A DNA stretch of 64,000 nt from Haloterrigena salifodinae (lineage in GTDB: Archaea > Halobacteriota > Halobacteria > Halobacteriales > Natrialbaceae), in the NCBI RefSeq assembly GCF_003977755.1, contig NZ_RQWN01000003.1:310001-374000 (forward strand), written 5' to 3'. The notes beneath the pieces were generated by a model. That model was given only the letters and a program-made list of their open reading frames with translations, made no database searches and was not told the origin of the DNA. Each line of letters opens with the position of its first letter. Position 1 is the first letter of the stretch. Positions 33,339 through 41,997 of the stretch are shown in pieces. The position numbers and the translations under genes are program-made.

Positions 33339-33977
33339 TCACGCCGACTCGAGGGCCGCCCGCAGATCCGACTCGATCGCGTCGACCTTACTCCGGTCGT
33401 ACAGCGCTGCGGCCGGGTGAAACGACGGGCGGACGATCCGCTCCGTCCGTTCTCCCGGGTCGGACCCTCCCTCGCTCGAGGAGTCGGTATCCTCCCCGTC
33501 CGAGGCGTGCGAAGCGGGTGGCACCTCGCGCTCGAATGCCTCGCCGTGCAGGTCCGTGATCGTCTCGTCGGTCTCGAGGAGTTCGGCTGTCGAGAAACTG
33601 CCCATCGGGACGACGACCGCGGGATCGACGCGCTCGAGTTCGGCCTCGAGCACCGGCCACCAGGCCTCGATCTCGTCGACGTGAGGATCGCGGTTCTCCG
33701 GCGGCCGCACCTTGACGAGGTTGGTGATGTACAACTCCCGCCGGTCGTGGCCGATCGACTCGAGGGCGCGGTTCAGTTGCTGGCCGGCCTGGCCGACGAA
33801 CGGTTCGCCCTGCTCGACTTCCTGGCCGCCCGGCGCCTCGCCGACGAGCATCACGTCGGCCGACAGCGGCCCGACGCCGGGGACGAACTGTTCCGGATCG
33901 CGGTGCTCGTCTGGCACCGCCTCGAGCGCGTCGGCGAAGACGTCCTCGAACGTCCAGTCTGTGTCCGGGTCGCTCAT
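33339..33977 (-). CDS. uracil-DNA glycosylase superfamily protein lacking cluster cysteines
   Basis: 212 residues. The UDG-superfamily core is plain: VMLVGEAPGGQEVEQGEPFVGQAGQQLNRAL (motif 1, about residues 42-72), ITNLVKVRPPENRDPHVDEIEAWWPVLEAEL, VVVPMGSFSTAELL, and SFHPAAALYD near the C-terminus (the HPA motif). It is closest to family 4/5, whose members normally hold a [4Fe-4S] cluster with four cysteines. Here there is no cysteine at all. An acidic insertion (ASDGEDTDSSSEGGSD, about 155-172) precedes the last motif. It may be a cluster-free repair enzyme or a protein with a changed role. Confidence 0.8.
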   Translation of the reverse strand: MSDPDTDWTFEDVFADALEAVPDEHRDPEQFVPGVGPLSADVMLVGEAPGGQEVEQGEPFVGQAGQQLNRALESIGHDRRELYITNLVKVRPPENRDPHVDEIEAWWPVLEAELERVDPAVVVPMGSFSTAELLETDETITDLHGEAFEREVPPASHASDGEDTDSSSEGGSDPGERTERIVRPSFHPAAALYDRSKVDAIESDLRAALESA

Positions 33978-34182
33978 GGTGGCAAGCTACGACTGCCGCG
34001 GAAAACACCGTTTCCTTGCGTGCGCACCCTGCGAGCGGTCTCGAGCGCGACCGCTTTCGGCCCGAGGGTCGTTCGCAAGCGCGTTCGGTACGAGCGCGGC
34101 CGCCGCGCCGAACGATCCCCTCGAGCGATCGGCGGCGACGCCGCCCCCAACACTCAACTCCGTCCTCGGTGGAGCGACGCGT

Positions 34183-34827
34183 ATGCCGGCCGACGGATCG
34201 CCCACCGTGACCGACATCGAGTTGCCCGACGCGACCCTCGAGGGAGAACTCGCCGTCCCGGAGGGATCGAACGGCCTGGTCGTCTTCGCCCACGGAAGCG
34301 GCAGCAGCAGGCACAGCCCGCGGAACAACTTCGTGGCGGAGCGGTTACGCGAGCGGGGGCTGGGAACGCTCCTGTTCGATCTGCTCACCGAACGCGAAGA
34401 CCGGGACCGGGAGACCCGGTTCGACATCCCGCTGTTGACCGATCGGCTCGTCGCGACGACCGAGTGGCTCCGCGAGCGTCCGGAGAGCGGTGGCCGCACG
34501 GTCGGCTATTTCGGCGCGAGCACGGGCGCCGCAGCGGCGCTCCGCGGAGCGGTCCGCCCGGAGACCGAGATCGGGGCGGTCGTCTCTCGGGGCGGCCGCG
34601 TCGATCTGGCGGCCGAGGTCGTCGACGACGTCCGCGCGCCGACGCTGCTGATCGTCGGCGGCGAGGATGAGTCGGTCCTGCAGGTGAACCGCGAGGTCCA
34701 CGACGCGCTGGCCTGCGAGCGGGACCTCCGGATCGTCGAGGGCGCCGGCCACCTCTTCGAGGGCGAGGGCGAACTCGAGGCCGTCGCCGACCGCGCCGCC
34801 GACTGGTTCGCGACCCACCTCGAGTGA
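34183..34827 (+). CDS. alpha/beta hydrolase (dienelactone-hydrolase-like)
   Basis: 214 residues. The core strand VVFAHGSGSSRHSPRN is followed by the nucleophile region VGYFGASTGAAAALRGA, where Ser of GASTG is the expected catalytic residue. The later Asp is probably in VGGEDESVLQVNREV and the His in VEGAGHLFEGEGEL. That completes a Ser-Asp-His triad. Similar proteins are often annotated as phosphoribosyltransferase-linked hydrolases. Substrate unknown; the signature HGSGSSR is typical of this subgroup. Confidence 0.78.
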   Translation: MPADGSPTVTDIELPDATLEGELAVPEGSNGLVVFAHGSGSSRHSPRNNFVAERLRERGLGTLLFDLLTEREDRDRETRFDIPLLTDRLVATTEWLRERPESGGRTVGYFGASTGAAAALRGAVRPETEIGAVVSRGGRVDLAAEVVDDVRAPTLLIVGGEDESVLQVNREVHDALACERDLRIVEGAGHLFEGEGELEAVADRAADWFATHLE

Positions 34828-34930
34828 GTTGCGAACGGACTCGTCGCCCTTCGATCGGCTTCGGATCCCGACTCGGGAGGGAGCGTATTCAGGGTGTACC
34901 GTTAGGCGCGCGGCCGACGGACGTCCGCGT

Positions 34931-35200
34931 ATGGCAGACGTACCAGACGTCAACAAGGTGGAGACCGAGGACGACTACATCCACGTTCGGTTCCGCGATC
35001 CGGACGAGTACGACGAGGTCCGGACGCCCGACTGGGCGGAGGATCCGGCGGAGTCCGTCTCCGAGGGGAGCGAGGTACGTACCGGGAAGGTCGAGGGTGA
35101 GGACGACTGGGAGGTAACCAGCGTACTCATCAAGAAAAGCGTTGGCGAGGACAAAGCCGAGGAAGAGGCGAAAGAGATCGTCGAAAAGATCGAATCCTGA
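34931..35200 (+). CDS. small conserved haloarchaeal protein
   Basis: 89 residues, acidic, with no Cys. Order: a strand (DDYIHVRFRDPDEYDEVRTPDWA), a loop, a second strand (GSEVRTGKVEGEDDWEVTSVLIKK) and a terminal helix rich in K and E. The arrangement suggests a small nucleic-acid- or protein-binding fold. I recognise no named family. A start at 34931 removes an Arg-rich upstream stretch that is unlikely to be coding. Confidence 0.6.
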   Translation: MADVPDVNKVETEDDYIHVRFRDPDEYDEVRTPDWAEDPAESVSEGSEVRTGKVEGEDDWEVTSVLIKKSVGEDKAEEEAKEIVEKIES

Positions 35201-35304
35201 CGGGGTCGAGCGGTCCGCGGTCCGCGATCCGCGACCAGCCTCCGATTGACTCGGTTGCGAACACCGGGCCAGCAGGTATTCCGTCGAACAGTGGACGGCT
35301 ACGC

Positions 35305-35556
35305 ATGAGCGAGGAGATCACGGCGGACGAAGCCGGAAAACGGATCCTCGACAGCAACGGCACCGAGATCGGCGTCGTAGTCGACATTGACGCCAACAAG
35401 GGGACGGTGTCCGTCGAACCCGAGCAGGCGAAACTCGGCGGCGACCTCGAGAGCCGACTGGGCTGGGGGCGGGACGCCCAGAGCCAGTACCCGCTCCGCC
35501 ACGATGCGATCGACGACATCACCGACGAGGCGATCCGGTTACGCGAGGAGTACTGA
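35305..35556 (+). CDS. PRC-barrel-like small protein
   Basis: 83 residues. [33 protein letters not shown] is a typical PRC-barrel opening, followed by [28 protein letters not shown]. It lines up with the N-terminal domain of the protein at 32555 and contains no acidic tail. It lies 87 nt before pcn, on the same strand. Confidence 0.65.
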   Translation: MSEEITADEAGKRILDSNGTEIGVVVDIDANKGTVSVEPEQAKLGGDLESRLGWGRDAQSQYPLRHDAIDDITDEAIRLREEY

Positions 35557-35610
35557 CCGGATCCGCGGCCGCGAGCGATCGCCTCCGCGGAGTCGCGCGT
35601 AAAGGGTGGC

Positions 35611-35618
35611 TTTTTATG
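35611..35618 (+). promoter_or_regulatory. TATA box of pcn
   Basis: CTTTTTATGG is centred about 28 nt before the PCNA ATG at 35643. The spacing predicts that transcription begins at or next to the start codon, giving a leaderless mRNA. It also rules out the upstream in-frame ATG at 35616, which overlaps the TATA box. Confidence 0.6.
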
Positions 35619-35642
35619 GCAACCGTCCGTAGCCCGGCGTAT

Positions 35643-36386
35643 ATGTTCAAGGCCATCGTGAGCGCGGAAACGCTCACCAGCGCGCTCGATTCGATCAGCG
35701 TGCTGGTCGACGAGTGCAAGATCCACCTCGAGGAGGACGGCCTCGAAATCCGGGCCGTCGATCCCGCTAACGTCGGCATGGTCGACCTCTCGCTCGATGC
35801 CTCGGCGTTCGAATCCTACGAGGCCGACGGCGGGCTGATCGGCGTCGACCTCTCGCGGCTCGAGGACATCGCGAGCATGGCCGAGTCCGGCCAGCTCGTC
35901 CAGCTCGAACTCGACGAAGAGACGCGGAAGCTACAGATCCAGATCGAAGGGCTCGAGTACACCCTGGCGCTGATCGACCCCGACTCGATCCGCCAGGAGC
36001 CGGACATTCCGGACCTCGATCTACCCGCGGAGGTCGTCCTTGAGGGGAAAGACGTCAACCGATCGGTCAAGGCCGCCGACATGGTCTCCGACCACATCGC
36101 GCTGGGCGTCGACGAGGGCGAGGAGTACTTCTACGTCGACGCGGAGGGCGACACCGACGACGTCCACCTCGAACTCACCGAAGCGGATCTGATCGACCTG
36201 CAGGTCGGCCCGGCCCACTCGCTGTTCTCGCTGGACTACCTGAAGGACATGAACAAGGCAATCCCCTCGGATACCGAAGTCACGCTCCACCTCGGCGAGG
36301 AGTTCCCGGTCAAGATCTACTTCGGCTTCGCGGAGGGGCAGGGTCAGGTCACCTACATGCTCGCGCCGCGCATCCAGAGCGACTGA
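35643..36386 (+). CDS. pcn: DNA polymerase sliding clamp (PCNA)
   Basis: 247 residues, the standard archaeal PCNA length. It forms a trimeric ring that tethers DNA polymerases, ligase and other replication factors. Recognisable parts: [51 protein letters not shown] at the N-terminus (first strand-helix unit), the interdomain connector ([22 protein letters not shown], about 115-136) and the C-terminal [10 protein letters not shown]. The protein is highly acidic on the outside, as in Haloferax PCNA. Confidence 0.97.
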   Translation: MFKAIVSAETLTSALDSISVLVDECKIHLEEDGLEIRAVDPANVGMVDLSLDASAFESYEADGGLIGVDLSRLEDIASMAESGQLVQLELDEETRKLQIQIEGLEYTLALIDPDSIRQEPDIPDLDLPAEVVLEGKDVNRSVKAADMVSDHIALGVDEGEEYFYVDAEGDTDDVHLELTEADLIDLQVGPAHSLFSLDYLKDMNKAIPSDTEVTLHLGEEFPVKIYFGFAEGQGQVTYMLAPRIQSD

Positions 36387-36525
36387 ATCGAACCGCCGTT
36401 CGGCTCGGTTGACTGCCGACGGCACCACTCGACGGTCGCGACGGCGGCCGCGGGAGCACGCTATTACTTAAAAATATCATATGGGAAGGTGGGAGGCTAC
36501 CAGTCTCTCTCGAGTAGTCCGGGCC

Positions 36526-36843
36526 ATGCCCTCCACAGACGGTCCGGCGGACACCAGCGACGCGGACGAGCCGACGTTCACGACGACGTTCGATCCGGAC
36601 GTCGGCGAGCGAGCCAGCGAGGCCGTCATCACGGCGGTCGCGGCACTGACCGGCAGCCGCCCGGTCGATCTCGAGCCCCTCTACGAGGCTATCGATCCTG
36701 ACGCGCTAGACTCGCTGGTCGACCACGCCCGGCGAGCGGACGCCAGCACCCACGAACTCTGGTTCCCCTACGCGGGGTACGAGATCGGCGTGCGAAGCGA
36801 CGGTCGAATCCAGTTCTACGACGGCGCCGCCCCGACCGCGTAG
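36526..36843 (+). CDS. HalOD1 domain protein
   Basis: 105 residues. The domain VITAVAALTGSRPVDLEPLYEAIDPDALDSLVDHA followed by LWFPYAGYEIGVRSDGRIQFYD matches the haloarchaeal output domain HalOD1, found at the ends of signalling proteins and as stand-alone units. Start at the ATG at 36526: a TATA box (TTAAAAATAT, about 36468-36477) predicts transcription from about 36500, after the earlier possible start at 36481. Confidence 0.75.
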   Translation: MPSTDGPADTSDADEPTFTTTFDPDVGERASEAVITAVAALTGSRPVDLEPLYEAIDPDALDSLVDHARRADASTHELWFPYAGYEIGVRSDGRIQFYDGAAPTA

Positions 36844-36873
36844 ATCCGGGGTTCACGCGGCCGCCGCAGGCGA

Positions 36874-37740
36874 TCAGTCGTGGTCTGCAAGAAACGCCCG
36901 CAGTTCCTCGTTCATCCGATCGGCGTGCTCGATGAAAAAGCAGTGCGAGCCGCCCTCGAACCGCTCGAGTCGCGCGTTCGGAATCGCCTCCTCGAGTAAC
37001 AGCCCATTCTCGAAGGGGACCACGCGGTCGTCGGTCCCGTGGAGCACCAGTGTCGGCACGCGGAGCCCCTCGAGCCGATCGCTGACGTCGAAGTCGAGGA
37101 CGGCCGCAGCCTGAGCCTCGCGAGCCGGATCGTCGGCGTCCTGCTCGAGTCGCCATTCGATGATCCGGTCCATCAGGTGCGGGTTCCGATTCGTAAACCG
37201 CTCGGTGAAGGCGGGGCGCATCCGGTGGCGGAGTTTCTCGCGCTCGCTCGCGCCGTCGGGGACGTCGAAGATGAATTCCTGGGTCTCGTCGGGAACCGGG
37301 ACCGCGTCGGGGCCGCCGTGGCTCGTACAGCACAGCGTCAGCGTCTTCGCCCGCGTGTACTCGAGCGCGTAGCGCTGGGCGATCATTCCGCCCATGCTCG
37401 CGCCGACGACGTGGGCCTGGCGGACGCCGGCGTCTTTGAGGACTTCCTCGAGGTCCGCGGCGAGGCCGCCGATCGAGTAGCCGGCCAGTTTGAAGATGAG
37501 GGGCGCGCGGAGTTTCCGCGGCAGGCGCGGGAGCAGCGGGGGGAGGCCGACGTCGGATCGACCCGTCCCGCGGTTGTCGGGCGCGATCACGTCCCGGTCG
37601 TCCGCGACGGCCTCGCGCTGCCAGCGCCACATCCAGCGCCCGTAGCCCAGTCCCTGCACGAAGACGACCGGCGTTCCGCCGCCCTCGCTCTCGTCGTATT
37701 CGTAGTGGATCGACACGCCGTCTCGAGTGGCCCGTGGCAT
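36874..37740 (-). CDS. alpha/beta hydrolase
   Basis: 288 residues. The fold is complete: VVFVQGLGYGRWMWRWQREAV (oxyanion strand), the nucleophile elbow VVGASMGGMIAQRYALEY (catalytic Ser, about residue 104), the Asp in LVLHGTDDRVVPFENG (about 231) and the His in FEGGSHCFFIEHADRM (about 262). It resembles 3-oxoadipate enol-lactonase and haloalkane-dehalogenase-type enzymes, without a decisive substrate clue. The ATG at 37740 gives MPRATRDGVSIHYEYDE, the expected first strand. Confidence 0.82.
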   Translation of the reverse strand: MPRATRDGVSIHYEYDESEGGGTPVVFVQGLGYGRWMWRWQREAVADDRDVIAPDNRGTGRSDVGLPPLLPRLPRKLRAPLIFKLAGYSIGGLAADLEEVLKDAGVRQAHVVGASMGGMIAQRYALEYTRAKTLTLCCTSHGGPDAVPVPDETQEFIFDVPDGASEREKLRHRMRPAFTERFTNRNPHLMDRIIEWRLEQDADDPAREAQAAAVLDFDVSDRLEGLRVPTLVLHGTDDRVVPFENGLLLEEAIPNARLERFEGGSHCFFIEHADRMNEELRAFLADHD

Positions 37741-37911
37741 ACTCGGAGAGACGTGTCGGACGCCCTTGAAATCGATCCCGACGACTGGCCGAAAACCGGT
37801 CGATATCGCCTCCATCGCCCGTCGCGGGGCGGTCCAATCGCGGCTTACTCGCGATCGTCCCCCGTCGAACAATCAGCGGCTTTAACCCCACGCAGTAACA
37901 TCCCATTACCG
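37741..37911. promoter_or_regulatory. divergent promoter region, hydrolase / priL
   Basis: 171 nt. On the priL side CTTTAACC at about 37880-37887 lies some 28 nt before the ATG, so priL is probably leaderless. The other side shows no clear TATA box. Confidence 0.45.
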
Positions 37912-38994
37912 ATGCAGCGACTGCACGCCCGGTACCCGTTCCTCGAGACCGCCCGCGACGCCGTGGCGACGGAGGCCGTCGATCTGGCCACCGTCGTCGA
38001 CCAGGATCGGGCGGTCGTCAACCGCGCCCGCGAGCGCGTGGTGGCGGCCCTCGAGGACGGCGAGACGGGCGAGCCGCGACGAGACACGCGCGTCGAACTG
38101 CTCTCCTATCCCGTCGCGCGCGTCCTCGTCTCGATGGTCGAGGAGCGCGTCCTCGTTCGCAAGTACGCCCGCGCCGAGGCCGCGACCGCCTACGATCGCT
38201 TTACGACCGACTTCGAGGACACCACGGAACTGAAAAGCGTCGAGTCGACCGGGCTGGACCTCGAGACCCTTCTCGCGGAGTTCGACCTCGACGGCGCGGT
38301 CCGGGAGACCGCCGACGGCTACCGGATCGACGTCGGCACCTACCTTCCCCTCGCCGAGGACCTGTGGGGCGACGAGTGGCACCTGGTCAACCGCGCGCTG
38401 ACCGACGGCGAGGTGCCGGTCGACCACGACGAACTCCTGACCCTGCTCCGAGAGGCCATCCGGGGCCGCATCGAGGACGGCCTCCCCTTCGACGTTCCCG
38501 CAGTCATCGCCGCTGCCCTCGAGGACGAGGCCGCCGAGATCCGCGAGGTACTCGCCGATCTCGAACTCACGCAGGACATCGATACTGTCGTTCCTGACCT
38601 GTTCCCGCCGTGTATGAAGGCCCTGCTCGACGATATCCAGAAGGGCGAACACTTGCCCCACCACTCGCGGTTTGCGATCACCGCCTTCCTGACGAGCATC
38701 GGGATGACGACCGACGAAATCGTCGAACTCTACCGGGTCAACTCGTCGTTCGGCGAGGAGATGACCCGCTACCAGACCGACCACATCCGCGGCGACAGTT
38801 CGCCGACGGAGTACTCGCCGCCCTCCTGTGCGACGATGCAGTCCTACGGCGACTGCGTGAACAAGGACGACCTCTGTGAACGCATTCCTCACCCGATGGC
38901 CTACTACGAGGAGCGGATCGACGACGCCGACGACGACGAGATCGATGACTGGCGGGAGGCCGAGCGCGAGGAGCAGTCGGCCAGCGGCGACTGA
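37912..38994 (+). CDS. priL: DNA primase large subunit
   Basis: 360 residues. With PriS it synthesises RNA/DNA primers at the replication fork. The C-terminal [4Fe-4S] domain (about residues 225-325) supplies four cysteines: FPPCMKALLDDI (first), PPSCATM, YGDCVN and DDLCERIPHPMAYY, with the characteristic helix HLPHHSRFAITAFLTSIGM between them. The N-terminal helical domain is typical. priS is not in the window. A short acidic tail ends the protein. Confidence 0.95.
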   Translation: MQRLHARYPFLETARDAVATEAVDLATVVDQDRAVVNRARERVVAALEDGETGEPRRDTRVELLSYPVARVLVSMVEERVLVRKYARAEAATAYDRFTTDFEDTTELKSVESTGLDLETLLAEFDLDGAVRETADGYRIDVGTYLPLAEDLWGDEWHLVNRALTDGEVPVDHDELLTLLREAIRGRIEDGLPFDVPAVIAAALEDEAAEIREVLADLELTQDIDTVVPDLFPPCMKALLDDIQKGEHLPHHSRFAITAFLTSIGMTTDEIVELYRVNSSFGEEMTRYQTDHIRGDSSPTEYSPPSCATMQSYGDCVNKDDLCERIPHPMAYYEERIDDADDDEIDDWREAEREEQSASGD

Positions 38995-39001
38995 TTCTGC
39001 A

Positions 39002-39385
39002 TTAGTTGCGCTCTCGCTCCTCGAGGTCGTCGGCCCGTTGCTGAATCTCCCGGAGCGCGCTCTCCTGTTCGCCGCGCGTGAGGCCACCGGATTCGGCGTG
39101 CCGGCCGTCGTACTGCCAAGACGGGATCGTGTTCCAGACGTCCCGGACCTCCTCGTCGTCGGCGGCGGTCTCGCCGGCCGTCGCGGCGCGACGCCACGCG
39201 AGGGCGGCCGCGAGCAGCGTCAGCACCGCGACCGCGCCGACGGCGGCGGGCGCCTCGAGGACCGATGCCGAGAGACCGACAATCGCTGATCCGAACACGA
39301 AGGTTCCGACGACGGCGGCGATCACCGACCACCTCGAGCGAGATCGCGTCGATTCGGCGTCGAGAGCGGCGTCGGGACTGCGCAT
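39002..39385 (-). CDS. two-helix membrane protein with charged C-terminus
   Basis: 127 residues. Two hydrophobic segments (VIAAVVGTFVFGSAIVGLSA and AAVGAVAVLTLLAAALAW) are joined by a short loop, with a soluble C-terminal part (RDVWNTIPSWQYDGRHAESGGLTRGEQESALREIQQRADDLEERE) ending in an amphipathic helix. No family recognised, though this layout is common in haloarchaea. The ATG at 39385 gives MRSPDAAL; an in-frame ATG four codons earlier is possible. Its stop lies 7 nt from the convergent priL stop. Confidence 0.55.
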   Translation of the reverse strand: MRSPDAALDAESTRSRSRWSVIAAVVGTFVFGSAIVGLSASVLEAPAAVGAVAVLTLLAAALAWRRAATAGETAADDEEVRDVWNTIPSWQYDGRHAESGGLTRGEQESALREIQQRADDLEERERN

Positions 39386-39428
39386 ACAGTATATCAACGC
39401 AATAACTGCAAAAAGTATTGTGCCGCCG

Positions 39429-39698
39429 TCAGATCGCGCTGCCGGTGTCGGCGTCCGTCTCGTCGTCGGTCTCGAGGCCGTCCTCGGGGTCGTTCAGGAG
39501 GTACGCGAGACCAATGCCGACCGCGAGCATCAGGATGATAAAGCCGGTGATGGCGCCGACGAGCAGTTCACCGCCTTGGGGAGAGAGTGTGCCGCTGGAC
39601 CCGCCGTACTGGGTCCCGATAGCAATCATAGTGCCGAGCATCAGCACGACCATCGAGAGGGAGACGCCAATTTCGATGATCTGTTCGCGGTCGAGCAT
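39429..39698 (-). CDS. two-helix membrane protein
   Basis: 89 residues. MLDREQIIEIGVSLSMVVLMLGTMIAIG forms the first helix and LLVGAITGFIILMLAVGIGLAYLL the second, with an acidic C-terminal tail of about 18 residues. It is 43 nt upstream of the previous membrane protein on the same strand, so the two may be one operon. Function unknown. Confidence 0.6.
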   Translation of the reverse strand: MLDREQIIEIGVSLSMVVLMLGTMIAIGTQYGGSSGTLSPQGGELLVGAITGFIILMLAVGIGLAYLLNDPEDGLETDDETDADTGSAI

Positions 39699-40057
39699 TG
39701 ATTCGTTGCTTTCGGCGGCCGAAGCAAAAGCGCTTCGAAGGGCGCGCTACCGATACCGAATTCGGAACGAACGTCGCGGCTGTACGGTGTCGGGAACGAT
39801 CGGTAGGCCTGTTGAACGCGCTATAAGCGATGCGTACGGCTCTTCGGTCCCGTAATCACCTCGCCGTGTTACTGCTCTCCGCGGAGGCGGACGAGAGTGG
39901 CTCGGTCACCGGCCGGGTCCGTCGATGAGTTCCGAGAGCACCCGAATCCCGTATCGCGTACGAACTATCAACACCGTTCGTCGGCGAGAGAGAACCGTCC
40001 GACGAGAGACCAAAGCCGCTCATACCAAAGCCGTAGCCGCCGCTGAGTTGCAGTGGA
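39699..40057. other. intergenic region upstream of the beta-helix gene
   Basis: 359 nt without a credible gene. A direct repeat ACCAAAGCCG occurs twice within 25 nt (about 40009-40033). CGCTATAAGCG at about 39818-39828 is TATA-like but more than 200 nt from the next start. Otherwise nothing I can name. Confidence 0.35.
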
Positions 40058-41134
40058 ATGTCAAATGGTAATCATCAGGAGACGGTTGACCGACGATCGT
40101 ACCTCGCCGGAAGCGCCGTAGCACTGAGTGCCCTCTCGATGGGGTCCGGGGTCGCGGCCGCTGGTGACGGGAAGAAAAACGGAAACCACGATCCCGCGGA
40201 CGGGGATCGAACCGAGAGCACGATCACCGAGTGTACGACGATCACCGAATCCGGCACCTACGTGCTCGCGGACGACCTCGAGACGGCGCCGGAGACGGCC
40301 TGTATCACTGTTCGGGCCAGCGACGTACTGATCGACGGACGGGGCCACACGATCTCCGGTCCGAACGGACAGGGGGTCGAGGGCGTCGGCGTGTCGGTCC
40401 AGCCGCCGGGCGAAGAATCGATTTCGAACGTGACGGTCACGGACCTCACTCTCGAGCGCCTTCGTACCGGGATCGTTTTCGACGACGTGACGGATGGGGT
40501 GATCAAAGCAGTCACGAGCGAGATGACGACGATCGCCGGCACTAACTTCGTCCTGGTCGACGCCGACCGGAACACGCTCGTCGACAACGACCTCGAGCGC
40601 GGTGGATCGGGGATATACCTCATCAACGCGAACGAGAACGTTGTAGTTGGTAATTCCACAGCCAATACGTTTTTCCCCGGTCTCGATCTCCTCGAATCGG
40701 ACGGGAATACGCTCGTCGGGAACACCGTAACCAGCGTCGACGGAGTCGGCATCCTCCTCCAGCGGTCGGACGGGAACCACCTCCTGCAGAACACCGCGAC
40801 GCTGAACGCCATCGGGATCTCCCTCGTGGGCTCGAACGACAATCGCCTCGACCTGAACGCCGCGAACGAGAACATCGCCGTGGGAGGCGGTTCGGGCTTC
40901 CACCTATCGGGATCCGATCGGAACAGCGGCCGCGGCAACACCGCCGAGGAGAATCCGTTCGGACCGATCAGCATCAGCGGCGCCGGGAACGCAATCGAAG
41001 TCAACGGGACGGTGTACACCGGCGATCCCGCGACGGAAACGGTCGAGGCGGAGGCCGACGACGACACCGTCGAAGAGGGTCTGACCGAGGCGAAAAACGA
41101 GGTTCTGGCGTTCACCGACACGAACAGGCCGTAG
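40058..41134 (+). CDS. Tat-exported parallel beta-helix (NosD/PbH1-type) protein
   Basis: 358 residues. The N-terminus contains the twin-arginine motif VDRRSYLAGSAVALSALSMG and an AAA-type cleavage site, so it is exported. The mature protein has repeated PbH1 rungs at 20-25 residue spacing (DRNTLVDNDLERGGSGIYLINANENVVVGN..., SDGNTLVGNTVTSVDGVGILLQRSDGNHLLQNTATL...), the pattern of right-handed beta-helix proteins such as NosD or polysaccharide-modifying enzymes. No catalytic residues can be assigned. A short acidic helix ends the protein. Confidence 0.82.
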   Translation: MSNGNHQETVDRRSYLAGSAVALSALSMGSGVAAAGDGKKNGNHDPADGDRTESTITECTTITESGTYVLADDLETAPETACITVRASDVLIDGRGHTISGPNGQGVEGVGVSVQPPGEESISNVTVTDLTLERLRTGIVFDDVTDGVIKAVTSEMTTIAGTNFVLVDADRNTLVDNDLERGGSGIYLINANENVVVGNSTANTFFPGLDLLESDGNTLVGNTVTSVDGVGILLQRSDGNHLLQNTATLNAIGISLVGSNDNRLDLNAANENIAVGGGSGFHLSGSDRNSGRGNTAEENPFGPISISGAGNAIEVNGTVYTGDPATETVEAEADDDTVEEGLTEAKNEVLAFTDTNRP

Positions 41135-41189
41135 ATCGGCGGCTACTCGAGCCCGCTGTGCAGTCCACAGCGCAGTCGGGATTGATAAA

Positions 41190-41210
41190 CCGGCGGCCTG
41201 CAACCGCCGG
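41190..41210 (+). terminator. GC hairpin after the beta-helix gene
   Basis: CCGGCGG-CCTGCAA-CCGCCGG, an exact 7-bp inverted repeat, 56 nt past the stop. No T-run follows, so its role in termination is uncertain. The TATA-like GTTATATCG at 41218-41226 probably serves the next gene. Confidence 0.35.
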
Positions 41211-41288
41211 CGCGCCCGTTATATCGCTCGATCCCCTACAGTCGTCGAATAGCCATCCGACCAGTCCAGCGATCAGTCTGACGCATCC

Positions 41289-41912
41289 ATGAACACAACA
41301 GCGTCACCGAAAACAGCTCTGCCAGTACCGTCAAGCGACCACCTCGAGGAGCGCTCGCGCCGCGCTCGCACCGAACCGATGTCCGTGCTGGCGCTGGGCG
41401 ACGGCCTCTACGAGGTCGAGTCGGCCAGCGACCACACCTACCTCGTCGACCTCGAGTCGGGTCGCTGCACCTGTCCGGATCACGTCTTCCGAGAGGCCCG
41501 CTGCAAGCACATCCGCCGCGTAGCGATCGAGATCACCCACGGCCGAACGCCGCCGCCGGGCGAGATCGCCGTCGCGTGTCACGACTGCGGCGACGCGGTC
41601 TTCGTCGACGAAGACGCCAGCGAACCGTTCTACTGTGAGGCCCACGAGATCCGCGCCGGCGATACCGTCCGCGACCGCGAGACCGACGACCGGCTCACCG
41701 TCGTCGACGTCTCCGACCTGCGGGCCGACGTCGTCACGATCGGCGGCCGCGACACCACCGTCGCCGACTACGCGACCAACGAGGACTACGACCCCGACGT
41801 GCCCGTCGTCGGGGCCGTCTACCCCCACGCAACCGTCGCAAAGAACGGCGTCGTTCCCGGCTCGCTGAAGGTCTACGTCTTCCCGCGAACGCGACTCGAG
41901 AAGGCCACGTAA
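41289..41912 (+). CDS. SWIM zinc-finger protein
   Basis: 207 residues. The SWIM motif is RCTCPDHVFREARCKHIRRV (C-x-C-x10-C-x-H, about residues 58-77), a zinc-binding module seen in transposases, chromatin factors and SWI2/SNF2 ATPases. A second possible metal site follows (CHDCGDAVFVDEDASEPFYCEAH). The C-terminal half is beta-rich with no known family. No SNF2 helicase is adjacent. A TATA-like GTTATATCG lies about 65 nt upstream. Confidence 0.75.
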   Translation: MNTTASPKTALPVPSSDHLEERSRRARTEPMSVLALGDGLYEVESASDHTYLVDLESGRCTCPDHVFREARCKHIRRVAIEITHGRTPPPGEIAVACHDCGDAVFVDEDASEPFYCEAHEIRAGDTVRDRETDDRLTVVDVSDLRADVVTIGGRDTTVADYATNEDYDPDVPVVGAVYPHATVAKNGVVPGSLKVYVFPRTRLEKAT

Positions 41913-41997
41913 TCTCCCTGCTTCGTTTTCGGTCCGATCGATTCCAGACTGCACCGGGACGATTATCGAGGACATCCCGGGACTGGCCTCGAAGCAG

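Noticed and set aside
33228-34182. Long plus-strand frame ahead of the hydrolase gene
   Set aside because: It is antisense to the UDG-like gene and has an Arg-rich shadow composition. The hydrolase in another frame has all its motifs from 34183 on.
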